Shown here: piece by piece, positions 42,794 through 51,179 of the stretch | Numbering within the stretch: position 1 is the stretch's first letter | How the letters are laid out: the number at the start of each line of letters is the position of its first letter | Origin: Nocardioides marmotae | GTDB taxonomy: Bacteria > Actinomycetota > Actinomycetes > Propionibacteriales > Nocardioidaceae | Length of the DNA stretch: 64,000 nucleotides | Assembly: GCF_013177455.1 (NCBI RefSeq) | Contig: NZ_CP053660.1 | Coordinates: 3,410,001 to 3,474,000 of the forward strand | Direction: 5' to 3' | Program-made: the position numbers and the translations under genes | Notes under the pieces: generated by a model | Database searches by the model: none | Told to the model about the DNA's origin: nothing | Seen by the model: only the letters and a program-made list of their open reading frames with translations

Positions 42794-42949
42794 GGGTCTA
42801 CTCAAGCACTCACCGCCGACAGTCAAAGCGGTGTTTCCCCAGGTCAGGCCGCATGTCGAGACGCCAGTTCAACCAGTTTCACGACCCGTTCCAGCGATCC
42901 GAAACATGGGTCCGAAGGGCGACCCGCATGGGTGATCGGCGGCGGTTGT

Positions 42950-43033
42950 TTCATCAAGGGATGCAGCCGAGCCGCCACTTCCCCGTGCGAGCTCACCGTG
43001 GGGAGTGACGGTTGACCTGCATACCTTGATGAA
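42950..43033. repeat. 84-bp hairpin element, copy B
   Basis: Reverse-orientation partner of 19116-19199 with the same length, the same ttcatcaagg ends and the same inner ccccgtgcgagctcaccgtg-type core. It lies 42 bases after the response-regulator stop and 156 bases upstream of the DUF222-HNH start. The outer stem ttcatcaagggatgcag with ctgcataccttgatgaa has one mismatch, which is the same pair as in copy A but with sides exchanged. Confidence 0.8.
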
Positions 43034-43075
43034 CCAACCTGCCCCGCCGCCGCGCCCGGACGACCAGGAGCAGGG

Positions 43076-44239
43076 TCAGGCGGTCTCGGCGAGGCGGTAG
43101 CCGACGCCGCGGACGGTCTCGATGAAGCGCGGGACGGCGCCGTCGTCGCCGAGCTTGCGGCGCAGGTTGCTGATGTGGACCTCCACCGAGCGCTTGTCGG
43201 CCTCGTTGACGAAGTAGGAGGTGACGTACTGCTGGCCGCGCATGGTGAGAACGAGGTCGGCCTTGCTGCGCACGCGCCGGCCGGTGCCGAGCAGCGAGGC
43301 GAGCAGGTCGAACTCGGTGCGGTTCAGGTCGACCGCTCCCCCACCGACGGTGACGACGCGGCTCTCGTTGTTGAGCGCGAGCCCGTTGAAGCGCACCCAC
43401 GACCCGTCGGCCGACGGGCCACCCGCGGCAGGAGCCGGGGCCGGCGCGGCGTGCGCGCCACCCGCCGGGGCCACGGGGGGCGGCGCGTACGCCGGGGTCG
43501 GGGCCGGCTGGTAGGTCTGCGGCGCGGGGGGCTGCTGGACCGGCGACGGCTCGTAGGCCGCCGGCGGCTGGTAGGGCTGCTGGTACGGCTGGGTCGCCGG
43601 GGCGGGCGGGGCCGGCGGCGGGGGCGCCTGCACGTGCGGCTGGTACGCCGGCTGCACGGGCGGCGCGACCGGCTCGGGCTGCTGCAGCGGAGCCGGCTGC
43701 GCGGGCTCGCCGGTGCGCACGGGACGCAGGCCACCGCTGCCCTGGGTCAGGTCGCGGGCGGCGGCCGCGGCCCACGACTCCTCCTGCACCGGCGCCGGCG
43801 GAGCGGCCGCGGCGGCCGGGGCGGCGTCGGCGCCCTCGGCCCAGCCGACCGGCTGGTCGGCGCGGGCGCGGGGCCGGCGGAGCATGGAGTCGGCGCGGGC
43901 GCGGAGCTCGCGAGGGCGGAACGGCTTGACGAGGTAGTCGTCGGCGCCGGCCTCGAAGCCCTGGACGACGTCGATCTCGTCGGCCAGCGCGGTGATCATG
44001 ATCAGGTAGGTGTTGCTGAACTCCCGCAGGCGCCGCGCGACGGCGAAGCCGTCCATGCCCGGCATGTTCACGTCGAGGGTCGTGATGAGCGGGTTGTGCG
44101 CCCGCACCGCCTCGACCCCGGAGGGCCCGTCAGGCGCCACGACGGTCGAGAAACCCGACTGCGTGAGCACGATGTCGATGAGGTCTCGCACGTCCGGGTC
44201 GTCCTCGATGATCACCGCGGTCCACGCGTCCCCCTGCAT
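43076..44239 (-). CDS. OmpR-family response regulator with a long proline-rich linker
   Basis: A 387-residue regulator. The receiver (about 5-118) has IIEDDPDVRDLIDIV, phospho-aspartate D56 in TTLDVNMPGMDGF and the lysine in DDYLVKPFRPREL. The winged helix is at 280-386 with NRTEFDLLASLLGTG, RSVEVHISNLRRKLG and ETVRGVGYRLAE. Between them (about 125-278) lies a Pro/Ala/Gln/Tyr-rich low-complexity linker with QPYQQPYQPP-type stretches, giving a protein about 150 residues longer than the family norm. No kinase gene is adjacent. TAGGGT seven bases before the ATG suggests a leaderless message. Confidence 0.9.
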   Translation of the reverse strand: MQGDAWTAVIIEDDPDVRDLIDIVLTQSGFSTVVAPDGPSGVEAVRAHNPLITTLDVNMPGMDGFAVARRLREFSNTYLIMITALADEIDVVQGFEAGADDYLVKPFRPRELRARADSMLRRPRARADQPVGWAEGADAAPAAAAAPPAPVQEESWAAAAARDLTQGSGGLRPVRTGEPAQPAPLQQPEPVAPPVQPAYQPHVQAPPPPAPPAPATQPYQQPYQPPAAYEPSPVQQPPAPQTYQPAPTPAYAPPPVAPAGGAHAAPAPAPAAGGPSADGSWVRFNGLALNNESRVVTVGGGAVDLNRTEFDLLASLLGTGRRVRSKADLVLTMRGQQYVTSYFVNEADKRSVEVHISNLRRKLGDDGAVPRFIETVRGVGYRLAETA

Positions 44240-44246
44240 GAGGTAG

Positions 44247-44252
44247 ACCCTA
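44247..44252 (-). promoter_or_regulatory. Putative -10 of the leaderless response-regulator promoter
   Basis: On the minus strand TAGGGT ends seven bases before the ATG at 44239. Confidence 0.4.
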
Positions 44253-44312
44253 ACAACGGCTCGAGCCAACCGGTCGCCAACCATGGTGAGCCGGACGTCC
44301 GATCCCCCCGTT

Positions 44313-44360
44313 CCGGCCCACAACCGGCCCCCGACCGGCCCCCGACCGGCCCACAACCGG
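44313..44360. repeat. 11-bp tandem repeat, about four units
   Basis: ccggcccacaa, ccggcccccga, ccggcccccga and ccggcccacaa follow each other at 44313-44356, then ccgg. It lies between the response regulator's start and the stop of the cellulase gene. A period of 11 is one helical turn. Confidence 0.7.
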
Positions 44361-44372
44361 GCGGCGAAGGGG

Positions 44373-45386
44373 TCAGGAGGCCCCGATCAGCTCCAGGGCC
44401 CGCTGGGCCCAGAACTCCCCGGCGGGCGGCCCGCCGTTGCACTCGCCGTCGCTCTCGCCGGGCGGCTTGACCCACAGGTAGGCGTCCAGGCCGGTGCCGT
44501 CGTCGACGTACCCCGGCTCCTGCCCGAGCGCCTGGCCGGGCGGGTTGCACCAGTCCTCGGGCGGCGAGCCGGCGCCGTTGCGGCCGCTGTCCACGACGTA
44601 GTGCGTCCCGCCGACCAGCCCGCTGAGCCGCTCGGCCCAGGCGACCTCGTCGGGGTCGGTCTGGTAGTTCGAGACGTTGGTGGCGAACCCGCGCACCTTG
44701 TCCACGCCGACCTCGCGGAGCAGCGCGGCGACCTTCCGCGCCGGGACCCAGCCCGAGTGCCCGCCGTCGACGTACGTCGTCACGCCGGCCGCCGCGAGGG
44801 CGTCGACGGCCCGCGCGAGCAGGTCGACGCGCTCCTGGCGGCGGTCGCACTCGACCGCGGAGGCCAGCGCGTCGGGCTCGAGGACGACCGCGGCGGCGTA
44901 GGGGGCGGCCGCGGTGGCGATCTCCTGGACCCACGGGACGTAGCTGCCGACGTCCAGGCCGCCGCTGGAGTAGCCGCCGGTGCAGTCGCGGTCGGGGATG
45001 CCGTAGACGACCAGCAGCGGGACCCGCCCGGCCTCGTCGGCGGCGGCGAGGACCGCGGAGACGTACTGCCCGACCGCGCCGGGCGGCCGCTCCTCGGGGG
45101 TCACCCAGATGCCCTGGGGCACCTGCGCCAGCTCGGCGAACGCGGCCGCCTCGTCGGCGCGGCCGTCGGCCTCGGCCTGCCAGGCGGCCTGCCCGGTCCG
45201 GGAGTCGGGGTCGACGTACTGCGGCTGCTCGGCGAACCGGTTGCGCTCCTGCGGCCCGAGCTCCCACGGGCCGAGGTGCTGGGCGCGGGCGACGAGGACG
45301 CCGACCACCACGAGCACCACCACGACGACGAGCGCCCCGGCGGCGAAGGGCAGCGCCCGCGGGGCGCGAGTGGTTCCGTCTGGCAC
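44373..45386 (-). CDS. Glycoside hydrolase family 6 (endoglucanase/cellobiohydrolase)
   Basis: A 337-residue secreted or membrane-anchored cellulase-type enzyme. An N-terminal hydrophobic helix (about 13-33) serves as signal anchor. The GH6 barrel shows PQGIWVTPEERPPGAVGQYV, LLVVYGIPDRDCTGGYSSGG, AVVLEPDALASAVECD with the proton-donor aspartate, YVDGGHSGWVPA, GFATNVSNYQTDPDEV, VVDSGRNGAG and DAYLWVKPPGESDGECNGG. Paired cysteines are typical. There is no cellulose-binding module. Its role may be hydrolysis of beta-1,4-glucan or an endogenous glucan; the neighbouring genes give no operon context. GTG start, with CACAAT six bases upstream. Confidence 0.92.
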   Translation of the reverse strand: MPDGTTRAPRALPFAAGALVVVVVLVVVGVLVARAQHLGPWELGPQERNRFAEQPQYVDPDSRTGQAAWQAEADGRADEAAAFAELAQVPQGIWVTPEERPPGAVGQYVSAVLAAADEAGRVPLLVVYGIPDRDCTGGYSSGGLDVGSYVPWVQEIATAAAPYAAAVVLEPDALASAVECDRRQERVDLLARAVDALAAAGVTTYVDGGHSGWVPARKVAALLREVGVDKVRGFATNVSNYQTDPDEVAWAERLSGLVGGTHYVVDSGRNGAGSPPEDWCNPPGQALGQEPGYVDDGTGLDAYLWVKPPGESDGECNGGPPAGEFWAQRALELIGAS

Positions 45387-45392
45387 GCGGTC

Positions 45393-45421
45393 ATTGTGCC
45401 GTCCGGGCGGTACGGGATGCT
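45393..45421. promoter_or_regulatory. Divergent leaderless promoters for the GH6 gene and maf
   Basis: The 41-base gap between the divergent starts holds CACAAT on the minus strand (45398-45393), six bases before the GTG at 45386. It also holds gatgct on the plus strand (45416-45421), six bases before the GTG at 45428. No Shine-Dalgarno is seen for either. Confidence 0.4.
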
Positions 45422-45427
45422 GGGCCG

Positions 45428-46027
45428 GTGCCGACGTTCGTCCTCGCCTCCGCCTCCCCCGCCCGCCTGACCACGCTGCGCAACGCCGGGCTCGACCCGG
45501 TCGTGATCGTCTCCGGCGTCGATGAGTCCCAGGTGAGCGGCGTGCCGCCCGCCGAGCTCGCGCTGGCGCTGGCCCGGCTCAAGTGCGACGCGGTCGCCGA
45601 GCGGCCGGAGGTGCCGGCCGGCGCGCTCGTGCTCGGCTGCGACTCGGTCCTCGAGCTCGACGGCGAGGCGCTCGGCAAGCCCGCCGACGCCGCGGAGGCC
45701 GTCGCCCGGTGGCGCGCGATGCGGGGCCGCTCCGGCGTCCTGCGGACCGGTCACGCCCTGCGCGACACCGCGACGGGGCAGGTCGCCGCGGCGACCGCCT
45801 CCACGACGGTCCACTTCGCCGACGTCACCGACGAGGAGGTGGCGGCGTACGTCGCCACCGGCGAGCCGCTGCACGTGGCCGGCGCCTTCACCGTCGACGG
45901 CCTGGGCGGCGCGTTCGTGACCGGGATCGAGGGCGACCACCACAACGTGGTGGGCGTCAGCCTTCCCGCGCTCCGGACCCTGGTGAGCGACCTTGGCCAC
46001 TCGTGGACGGGTCTCTGGTCTCGCTGA
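45428..46027 (+). CDS. maf: Maf-family nucleoside triphosphate pyrophosphatase
   Basis: A 199-residue house-cleaning enzyme hydrolysing dTTP/UTP and modified nucleotides. It starts FVLASASPARLTTLRNAGLDP with the phosphate-binding SxSPxR motif, then VLGCDSVLELDGEALGKP with the metal-binding aspartate, RWRAMRGRSGVLRTGHAL, and YVATGEPLHVAGAFTVDG and IEGDHHNVVGVSLP. GTG start. Its 3' end overlaps the convergent GtrA gene by 71 bases. The maf-accE neighbourhood common in actinobacteria is split here; accE is 7 kb away. Confidence 0.93.
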   Translation: MPTFVLASASPARLTTLRNAGLDPVVIVSGVDESQVSGVPPAELALALARLKCDAVAERPEVPAGALVLGCDSVLELDGEALGKPADAAEAVARWRAMRGRSGVLRTGHALRDTATGQVAAATASTTVHFADVTDEEVAAYVATGEPLHVAGAFTVDGLGGAFVTGIEGDHHNVVGVSLPALRTLVSDLGHSWTGLWSR

Positions 46028-46568
46028 TCGGCCCGCCGGGCAGCGAGGTGCCGTCGGGGTCGGGCACCTCGCCGAGGTGGTCGGGCTCGGGCGGCACCAT
46101 CGGCTCGGCCGGGTCGTACATCTCGGTGAGGTGGATCGGCCGGCGGAAGATGAAGCGCCGGAACAGGTAGAACCGCGACGCCAGGCCGAGCACCAGGCCG
46201 ATGACGTTGGCCGCGACGTTGTCGGAGATCGGGTCGTCCAGGCCGAGCACGTCGCGGCTGATCGTCAGGCACGCGATCGGGATGAGCATGGTGACGGCGT
46301 TGATCGCGACGAAGGCGGTCAGGCCGCCGTCGGCCTGCCGGGGCGGCCGGTCGCGGAAGGCCCAGGTGCGGCTGCCGCGGTAGCTGACGACCATGCCGAC
46401 GGTGTTGGCGATGACGTAGGCCAGCACCGGCTGGTCCGGCAGCAGCGCGTGGTCGCCGGTGTTGAAGCCGTGGACCAGCACGTTGAAGATGATGAGCGCG
46501 ACGACGGTGGCGACACCGCCGACGGCCATGAACCTGCCGGCCTCACCGAGGAAGCGGCCGTTGGACAT
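45957..46568 (-). CDS. GtrA-family membrane protein
   Basis: A 203-residue protein with four membrane helices and a charged, proline-rich cytoplasmic tail (about 150-203). The GtrA pattern is EAGRFMAVGGVATVVALIIF, ANTVGMVVSYRGSRTWAFR and LASRFYLFRRFIFR. Such proteins flip or assist polyprenyl-phosphate sugars in cell-wall glycan synthesis. TAGCCT lies six bases before the ATG. The last 71 bases overlap the end of maf on the other strand, so the tail sequence is constrained by two reading frames. Confidence 0.88.
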   Translation of the reverse strand: MSNGRFLGEAGRFMAVGGVATVVALIIFNVLVHGFNTGDHALLPDQPVLAYVIANTVGMVVSYRGSRTWAFRDRPPRQADGGLTAFVAINAVTMLIPIACLTISRDVLGLDDPISDNVAANVIGLVLGLASRFYLFRRFIFRRPIHLTEMYDPAEPMVPPEPDHLGEVPDPDGTSLPGGPISETRDPSTSGQGRSPGSGAREG

Positions 46569-46660
46569 GCGCTCAGGCTAACCAACAGGGCGACGGGAAC
46601 GTGCCTCGACGCCGCTCCCGCGCCTGCGCCCGGCGCGGGCCGGCCCGCGCCGGCCGCTCC

Positions 46661-47890
46661 TCAGGCGGTCGTGCCGGGCTCCAGGCGGCTGCCGGCGGCC
46701 AGCTCGACGCCGGCCCCGACGGTGCTGTGGCGGCCCACGATCGTCACCGCGTCCGGGTCGTCGAAGGCGGGCGCGTCGGGATCGCCGACCCGGGCGCCGG
46801 GCCCGACCTCGCAGCCGGTGTCGACGATCGAGCGGTGCACGGCCGCCCCGCGACGTACGACGGTGTCGGCGAAGACCACGCTGTCGACGACCGCCGCGCC
46901 CTCCTCGACGACCACGCCGGGGCCGAGCACGCTGCGGGTCACCTCGCCGGCGACCCGGCAGCCGGGGCTGAGCATGCTGTCGGTGACCGTGGCGCCCTCG
47001 AGCACGCGGGCGGGCTGGCGCTGCGGCTGGCGGGTGAGGATCGTCCAGTCGGGCACGCCGAGCACGTCGCGATCCTCGGTGAGCAGCTCGCGGTGGGCGT
47101 CGAGGTAGTGGTGCGGCTGGCCGAGGTCGCGCCAGTAGCCGGGCATCGGGTGCGCGACGACCTTGCCGCGCTCGACGAGCCGCGGCAGCAGGTGCTCGCC
47201 GAAGTCGCCGAGCCCGGTGTCGCCGGCCTCGGTCTCCCCGGAGAGCTCGCGGTGCAGCTCCTCGAGGACCGTCACGAGGACCGCGGGGTCGTAGACGAAG
47301 ACCTCGGTGGCGACGGTGCCGGTGGTCGGCTCCTCGGGCTTGTACTCCAGCCGGGTGACCCGGCCGTCGTCGTCGTGCTCGACGGTCGCGTGGTCCGAGG
47401 CGTTCTCCAGCGGCACCTCGCTGGTGACGACCGTGCACTCCGCGCCGTGCTCGTGGTGGGTGACGATCGCGTCGCGGTAGTCGAAGCGGTAGACGTGGTC
47501 GGCGCTCATCACCAGCACGACCTCGGGGTCGAAGGCCTGCACCTGGTCGCGGATGCGGAAGAGCAGGTCGGCGTTGCCGCGGGCGAAGCCGTCCTCGTCG
47601 AGGCTGCCGGAGCCCTGCTGCGGCATGAGCAGCCGCAGGCCGCCGGTGTTGCGGTCGAGGTCCCACGGTCGGCCGTTGGCGACCTGCTCCTCGAGCGTGG
47701 CCCCCTGGTACTGCACCGAGAGCCACACGTCGGTGCAGCCGGAGTGGGTGAGGTTCGACAGGGGGAAGTCGAGCAGCTGGTAGACGCCGGCGAAGGGCAG
47801 CGCCGGTTTGGCCCGCTCCCGGGTCAGCACGTCCATGCGCCCGCCGGCGCCTCCGGCCTGGACGATCGCGAGCACGCGGTGAGCCACCAT
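46661..47890 (-). CDS. Glucose-1-phosphate adenylyltransferase-like NDP-sugar pyrophosphorylase
   Basis: A 409-residue enzyme of the GlgC type. The catalytic domain opens LAIVQAGGAGGRMDVLT and RAKPALPFAGVYQLLDFPLS, with VLVMSADHVYRFDY, YKPEEPTTGTVATEVFVYDP and PGYWRDLGQPHHYLDAHRE. From about residue 300 a left-handed beta-helix with isoleucine/valine-patch hexapeptides follows (CRVAGEVTRSVLGPG, AAVVDSVVFADTVV). It would make ADP-glucose for glycogen or a related NDP-sugar. The AGGAGGR loop has M where GlgC usually has L. Monocistronic, between the GtrA and acyl-CoA dehydrogenase genes. Confidence 0.88.
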   Translation of the reverse strand: MVAHRVLAIVQAGGAGGRMDVLTRERAKPALPFAGVYQLLDFPLSNLTHSGCTDVWLSVQYQGATLEEQVANGRPWDLDRNTGGLRLLMPQQGSGSLDEDGFARGNADLLFRIRDQVQAFDPEVVLVMSADHVYRFDYRDAIVTHHEHGAECTVVTSEVPLENASDHATVEHDDDGRVTRLEYKPEEPTTGTVATEVFVYDPAVLVTVLEELHRELSGETEAGDTGLGDFGEHLLPRLVERGKVVAHPMPGYWRDLGQPHHYLDAHRELLTEDRDVLGVPDWTILTRQPQRQPARVLEGATVTDSMLSPGCRVAGEVTRSVLGPGVVVEEGAAVVDSVVFADTVVRRGAAVHRSIVDTGCEVGPGARVGDPDAPAFDDPDAVTIVGRHSTVGAGVELAAGSRLEPGTTA

Positions 47891-47923
47891 GCGGCCAATC
47901 GTGTCAGGCGCGCATGAGGGAGG

Positions 47924-49108
47924 TCACTCGACGGGCAGCCCGAGGCCCCGCGCGATGAGCATCCGCTGGACCTCCGAGGTCCCCTCGCCGACCTCGAGCA
48001 CCTTGGCGTCGCGGTAGAACCGCGCGACGGGGTACTCCTCCATGAAGCCGTACCCGCCGAAGACCTGGGTCGCGATCCGCGTCGCGGTCACCGCCGACTC
48101 GGTGGAGTAGAGCTTGGCGACCGCGGCGGCCTGCTTGAACTCCCGGTACGGCGCGCCTCCCCCGTCCATGGAGTCCTTCAGCGCGGCCGCGCGGTAGGTG
48201 AGCATCCGGCTCGCGTGGAGCATCACCTCGAGGTCGGCGATCTGGAACGCGACGCCCTGCTTGCGCCCGATCGGCCCGCCGAAGGTCTGCCGCTCGCCGG
48301 CGTAGGCGACCGACATCTCCAGGCACGCCTGGATGCAGCCGACCGAGAGCGCCGAGATCGCGACCCGGCCGTCGTCGAGGGTGGCGAGGAACTGCGCGTA
48401 GCCGCGGCCCCGCTCGCCGAGCAGGTGGTCGGCCGGCACCCGGGCGTCCTCGAACGACAGCGGGTGGGTGTCGGAGGCGTGCCAGCCCAGCTTGTCGTAG
48501 GCCTTCTCGACCGTGAAGCCGGGCGTGCCGGCCGGGAGCATGATCGCGGAGATCTCGGGCCGGCCGTCCTCGCGGGTGCCGGTCCGCGCGGTCACGGTGA
48601 CCAGCGAGGTGATCGAGGAGCCGGAGTTGGTGATGAACTGCTTCGAGCCGTTGACCACCCACTCATCGCCCGCGAGCTCGGCCCGGGTCCGCGTCGCCCC
48701 GGCGTCGGAACCGGCGCCCGGCTCGGTCAGCCCGAAGCCGGCGAGCCGCTCGCCGGCGACCAGCGCCGGGAGCCACTGCTCCTTCTGGGCGGCGGTGCCG
48801 TAGGTGAGGATCGGGTTGATCCCGAGGCCGACGCCTGCCTGCAGGGTGATCCCCATCGACTGGTCGACCCGGCCGATCTCCTCGATCGCCACGCAGAGGC
48901 TCGTGAAGTCCCCGTCGTCCCCGGCGCCGCCGTACTCCTCGGGCGCGGTGAGCCCGAAGAGTCCCAGCGCGCCCATCTTCTCGACCACGTCGACGGGGAA
49001 GTGGTGGTCGCGGTCCCACTGCGCCGCGTGCGGCGCGATCTCGGCCTCCGCGAACTCGCGGACGCTGCGCCGGAACTCCTCGTGCTCACGCGACAGCTCG
49101 AACGTCAT
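47924..49108 (-). CDS. Acyl-CoA dehydrogenase
   Basis: A 394-residue FAD enzyme of fatty-acid or branched-chain amino-acid oxidation. Order of motifs: FELSREHEEFRRSVREFAEAE, LTAPEEYGGAGDDGD, GFGLTEPGAGSDAGATRTRA (FAD/substrate loop), NGSKQFITNSGSS, RQTFGGPIGRKQGVAFQIAD, and QVFGGYGFMEEYPVARFYRD with the active-site glutamate of short/branched-chain enzymes. The ATG at 49108 is chosen because TAGCAT ends seven bases upstream; ATG 49117 and GTG 49126 would overlap that promoter and the operator. Divergent from the carboxylase alpha-subunit gene, which may be coregulated. Confidence 0.92.
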   Translation of the reverse strand: MTFELSREHEEFRRSVREFAEAEIAPHAAQWDRDHHFPVDVVEKMGALGLFGLTAPEEYGGAGDDGDFTSLCVAIEEIGRVDQSMGITLQAGVGLGINPILTYGTAAQKEQWLPALVAGERLAGFGLTEPGAGSDAGATRTRAELAGDEWVVNGSKQFITNSGSSITSLVTVTARTGTREDGRPEISAIMLPAGTPGFTVEKAYDKLGWHASDTHPLSFEDARVPADHLLGERGRGYAQFLATLDDGRVAISALSVGCIQACLEMSVAYAGERQTFGGPIGRKQGVAFQIADLEVMLHASRMLTYRAAALKDSMDGGGAPYREFKQAAAVAKLYSTESAVTATRIATQVFGGYGFMEEYPVARFYRDAKVLEVGEGTSEVQRMLIARGLGLPVE

Positions 49109-49115
49109 GAACCGC

Positions 49116-49147
49116 ATGCTAACCACCGTGGTTAACGCTTGTTAACC
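49116..49147 (-). promoter_or_regulatory. Promoter and palindromic operator of the acyl-CoA dehydrogenase gene
   Basis: ggttaac (49130-49136) and gttaacc (49141-49147) form a perfect inverted repeat around gctt; aacca/tggtt (49121-49133) forms another overlapping symmetry. The -10-like TAGCAT lies at 49121-49116 on the minus strand. The palindrome therefore sits between the expected -35 and -10 positions, a repressor-type arrangement. TetR- or MerR-class regulators of acyl-CoA catabolism use sites of this kind; none is encoded in the window. Confidence 0.6.
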
Positions 49148-49311
49148 ACTCGGCGGTCCGAACGGGCCCAGACGGCTCACCGGCGTTCGGTCCGACGCTG
49201 CGTCTCGCGGTGCGACCCTCCCTGATCGACGGGACAGGGGGCGATAACCTGCCCGCCGGGTCGCCCGACCCGACCCACGAACGAGCCACCAGACGACCAG
49301 GAGTGCCCACG

Positions 49312-51102
49312 GTGCCGGAGACCAAGCCCCTCACGAAGGTCCTCATCGCCAACCGCGGCGAGATCGCGGTGCGGGTCATCCGCGCCTGCAAGGACGCGGG
49401 CATCGGCAGCGTCGCCGTGTACGCCGAGCCCGACCGCGACGCCATGCACGTCCGGCTCGCCGACGAGGCCCACTCCCTCGGCGGCGCGACCCCGGCCGAC
49501 TCCTACCTCGACATCGCCAAGATCATCGCGGTCGCCGAGAAGTCCGGCGCCGACTCGGTCCACCCCGGCTACGGCTTCCTCGCCGAGAACGCCGACTTCG
49601 CCCAGGCCGTCATCGACGCCGGGCTGACCTGGATCGGCCCGCCGCCGGCCGCGATCGAGGCGCTCGGCGACAAGGCCAAGGCCAAGCACATCGCCGACAA
49701 GGCGAACGCGCCGCTGGCGCCGGGCACCAAGGACCCGGTCGCCGACGCCGACGAGGTCGTGGCCTTCGCCAAGGAGAACGGCCTGCCGGTCGCCATCAAG
49801 GCCGTCTTCGGCGGCGGCGGCCGCGGCCTGAAGGTCGCCCGCACGCTCGAGGAGATCCCCGACGCCTACGAGTCCGCGGTCCGCGAGGCGGTCACCGCGT
49901 TCGGCCGCGGCGAGTGCCTGGTCGAGAAGTTCCTCGACAAGCCCCGCCACGTCGAGACCCAGTGCCTGGCCGACCAGCACGGCAACGTCGTGGTCGTCTC
50001 CACCCGGGACTGCTCCCTGCAGCGCCGCAACCAGAAGCTCGTCGAGGAGGCCCCGGCGCCGTTCCTCTCCGAGGAGCAGCTGAGCGAGCTCTACGAGTCC
50101 TCCAAGCGCATCCTCAAGGAGGCCGGCTACTACGGCGCCGGCACGTGTGAGTTCCTCGTCGCCCAGGACGGCACCATCTCCTTCCTCGAGGTCAACACCC
50201 GCCTCCAGGTCGAGCACTGCGTCTCCGAGGAGGTCACCGGCATCGACCTGGTCCGCGAGATGTTCCGCATCGCCGCCGGCGAGGAGCTCGGGTACGACGA
50301 CCCGGAGATCCGCGGCCACTCCATCGAGTTCCGCATCAACGCCGAGGACGGCGGCCGCAACTTCATGCCGGCGCCGGGCACCCTGTCGGCCTGGAGCCCG
50401 CCGAGCGGCCCGGGCGTGCGCCTCGACGGCGGCTACGAGAACGGCGAGACCATCCCCGGCTCGTTCGACTCCCTCATCGCCAAGCTCATCGTCACCGGCC
50501 GCGACCGCACCCAGGCGCTGGAGCGCTCGCGCCGCGCGCTGGACGAGTTCGTCGTCGACGGCATGCCGACGGTCATCCCGTTCCACCGCGCGGTGGTCTC
50601 CGACCCGGCGTACGTCGGCGCCTCGACCCCCTCGGGCGAGGGCTCCTTCGAGGTCTACACCCAGTGGATCGAGACCGAGTTCGACAACCAGATCCAGCCC
50701 TACGGCGGCGAGGTCGCGGAGGCCGCGGAGGCCGAGGAGCGGCAGAGCGTCGTCGTCGAGGTCGGCGGCAAGCGGCTCGAGGTCGTGCTGCCCGCCGGGC
50801 TGGGTGGGATCTCGGCCGGCGGCGGCGCCGCGGCCGCGAAGAAGCCCAAGCGCAAGAAGAACGGCGGCGGGGGCGCGGCCGCCAGCGGCGACGCGGTGAC
50901 CAGCCCGATGCAGGGCACGGTCGTCAAGGTCGTCGTCGAGGAGGGCCAGGAGGTCGCCGAGGGCGACACCGTGGTCGTCATCGAGGCGATGAAGATGGAG
51001 CAGCCGCTCAAGGCCCACAAGGCCGGCACCGTCACCGGCCTCCAGGCCGAGGTCGGCGTCACCGTCACCAACGGCGCGGTCATCTGCGAGATCAAGGCCT
51101 GA
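49312..51102 (+). CDS. pccA: Acyl-CoA carboxylase alpha subunit (biotin carboxylase + biotin carrier)
   Basis: A 596-residue fusion. Residues 8-450 are the biotin carboxylase: [72 protein letters not shown] and [15 protein letters not shown] lysine/alanine-rich hinge leads to the carrier domain, where K561 in [11 protein letters not shown] is the biotinylation site. AGGAG lies eight bases before the GTG at 49312; a GTG at 49303 overlaps it. It pairs with a carboxyltransferase such as pccB at 36107. Substrate specificity is set by that partner. Monocistronic; divergent from an acyl-CoA dehydrogenase. Confidence 0.93.
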   Translation: MPETKPLTKVLIANRGEIAVRVIRACKDAGIGSVAVYAEPDRDAMHVRLADEAHSLGGATPADSYLDIAKIIAVAEKSGADSVHPGYGFLAENADFAQAVIDAGLTWIGPPPAAIEALGDKAKAKHIADKANAPLAPGTKDPVADADEVVAFAKENGLPVAIKAVFGGGGRGLKVARTLEEIPDAYESAVREAVTAFGRGECLVEKFLDKPRHVETQCLADQHGNVVVVSTRDCSLQRRNQKLVEEAPAPFLSEEQLSELYESSKRILKEAGYYGAGTCEFLVAQDGTISFLEVNTRLQVEHCVSEEVTGIDLVREMFRIAAGEELGYDDPEIRGHSIEFRINAEDGGRNFMPAPGTLSAWSPPSGPGVRLDGGYENGETIPGSFDSLIAKLIVTGRDRTQALERSRRALDEFVVDGMPTVIPFHRAVVSDPAYVGASTPSGEGSFEVYTQWIETEFDNQIQPYGGEVAEAAEAEERQSVVVEVGGKRLEVVLPAGLGGISAGGGAAAAKKPKRKKNGGGGAAASGDAVTSPMQGTVVKVVVEEGQEVAEGDTVVVIEAMKMEQPLKAHKAGTVTGLQAEVGVTVTNGAVICEIKA

Positions 51103-51179
51103 CCCGGCCCCACCCCTCCTCGCGCGACCCCGCGCGCAGCCCCGCGAACCGGAACGCCGCGGGATGCGTCAGACCCGGC

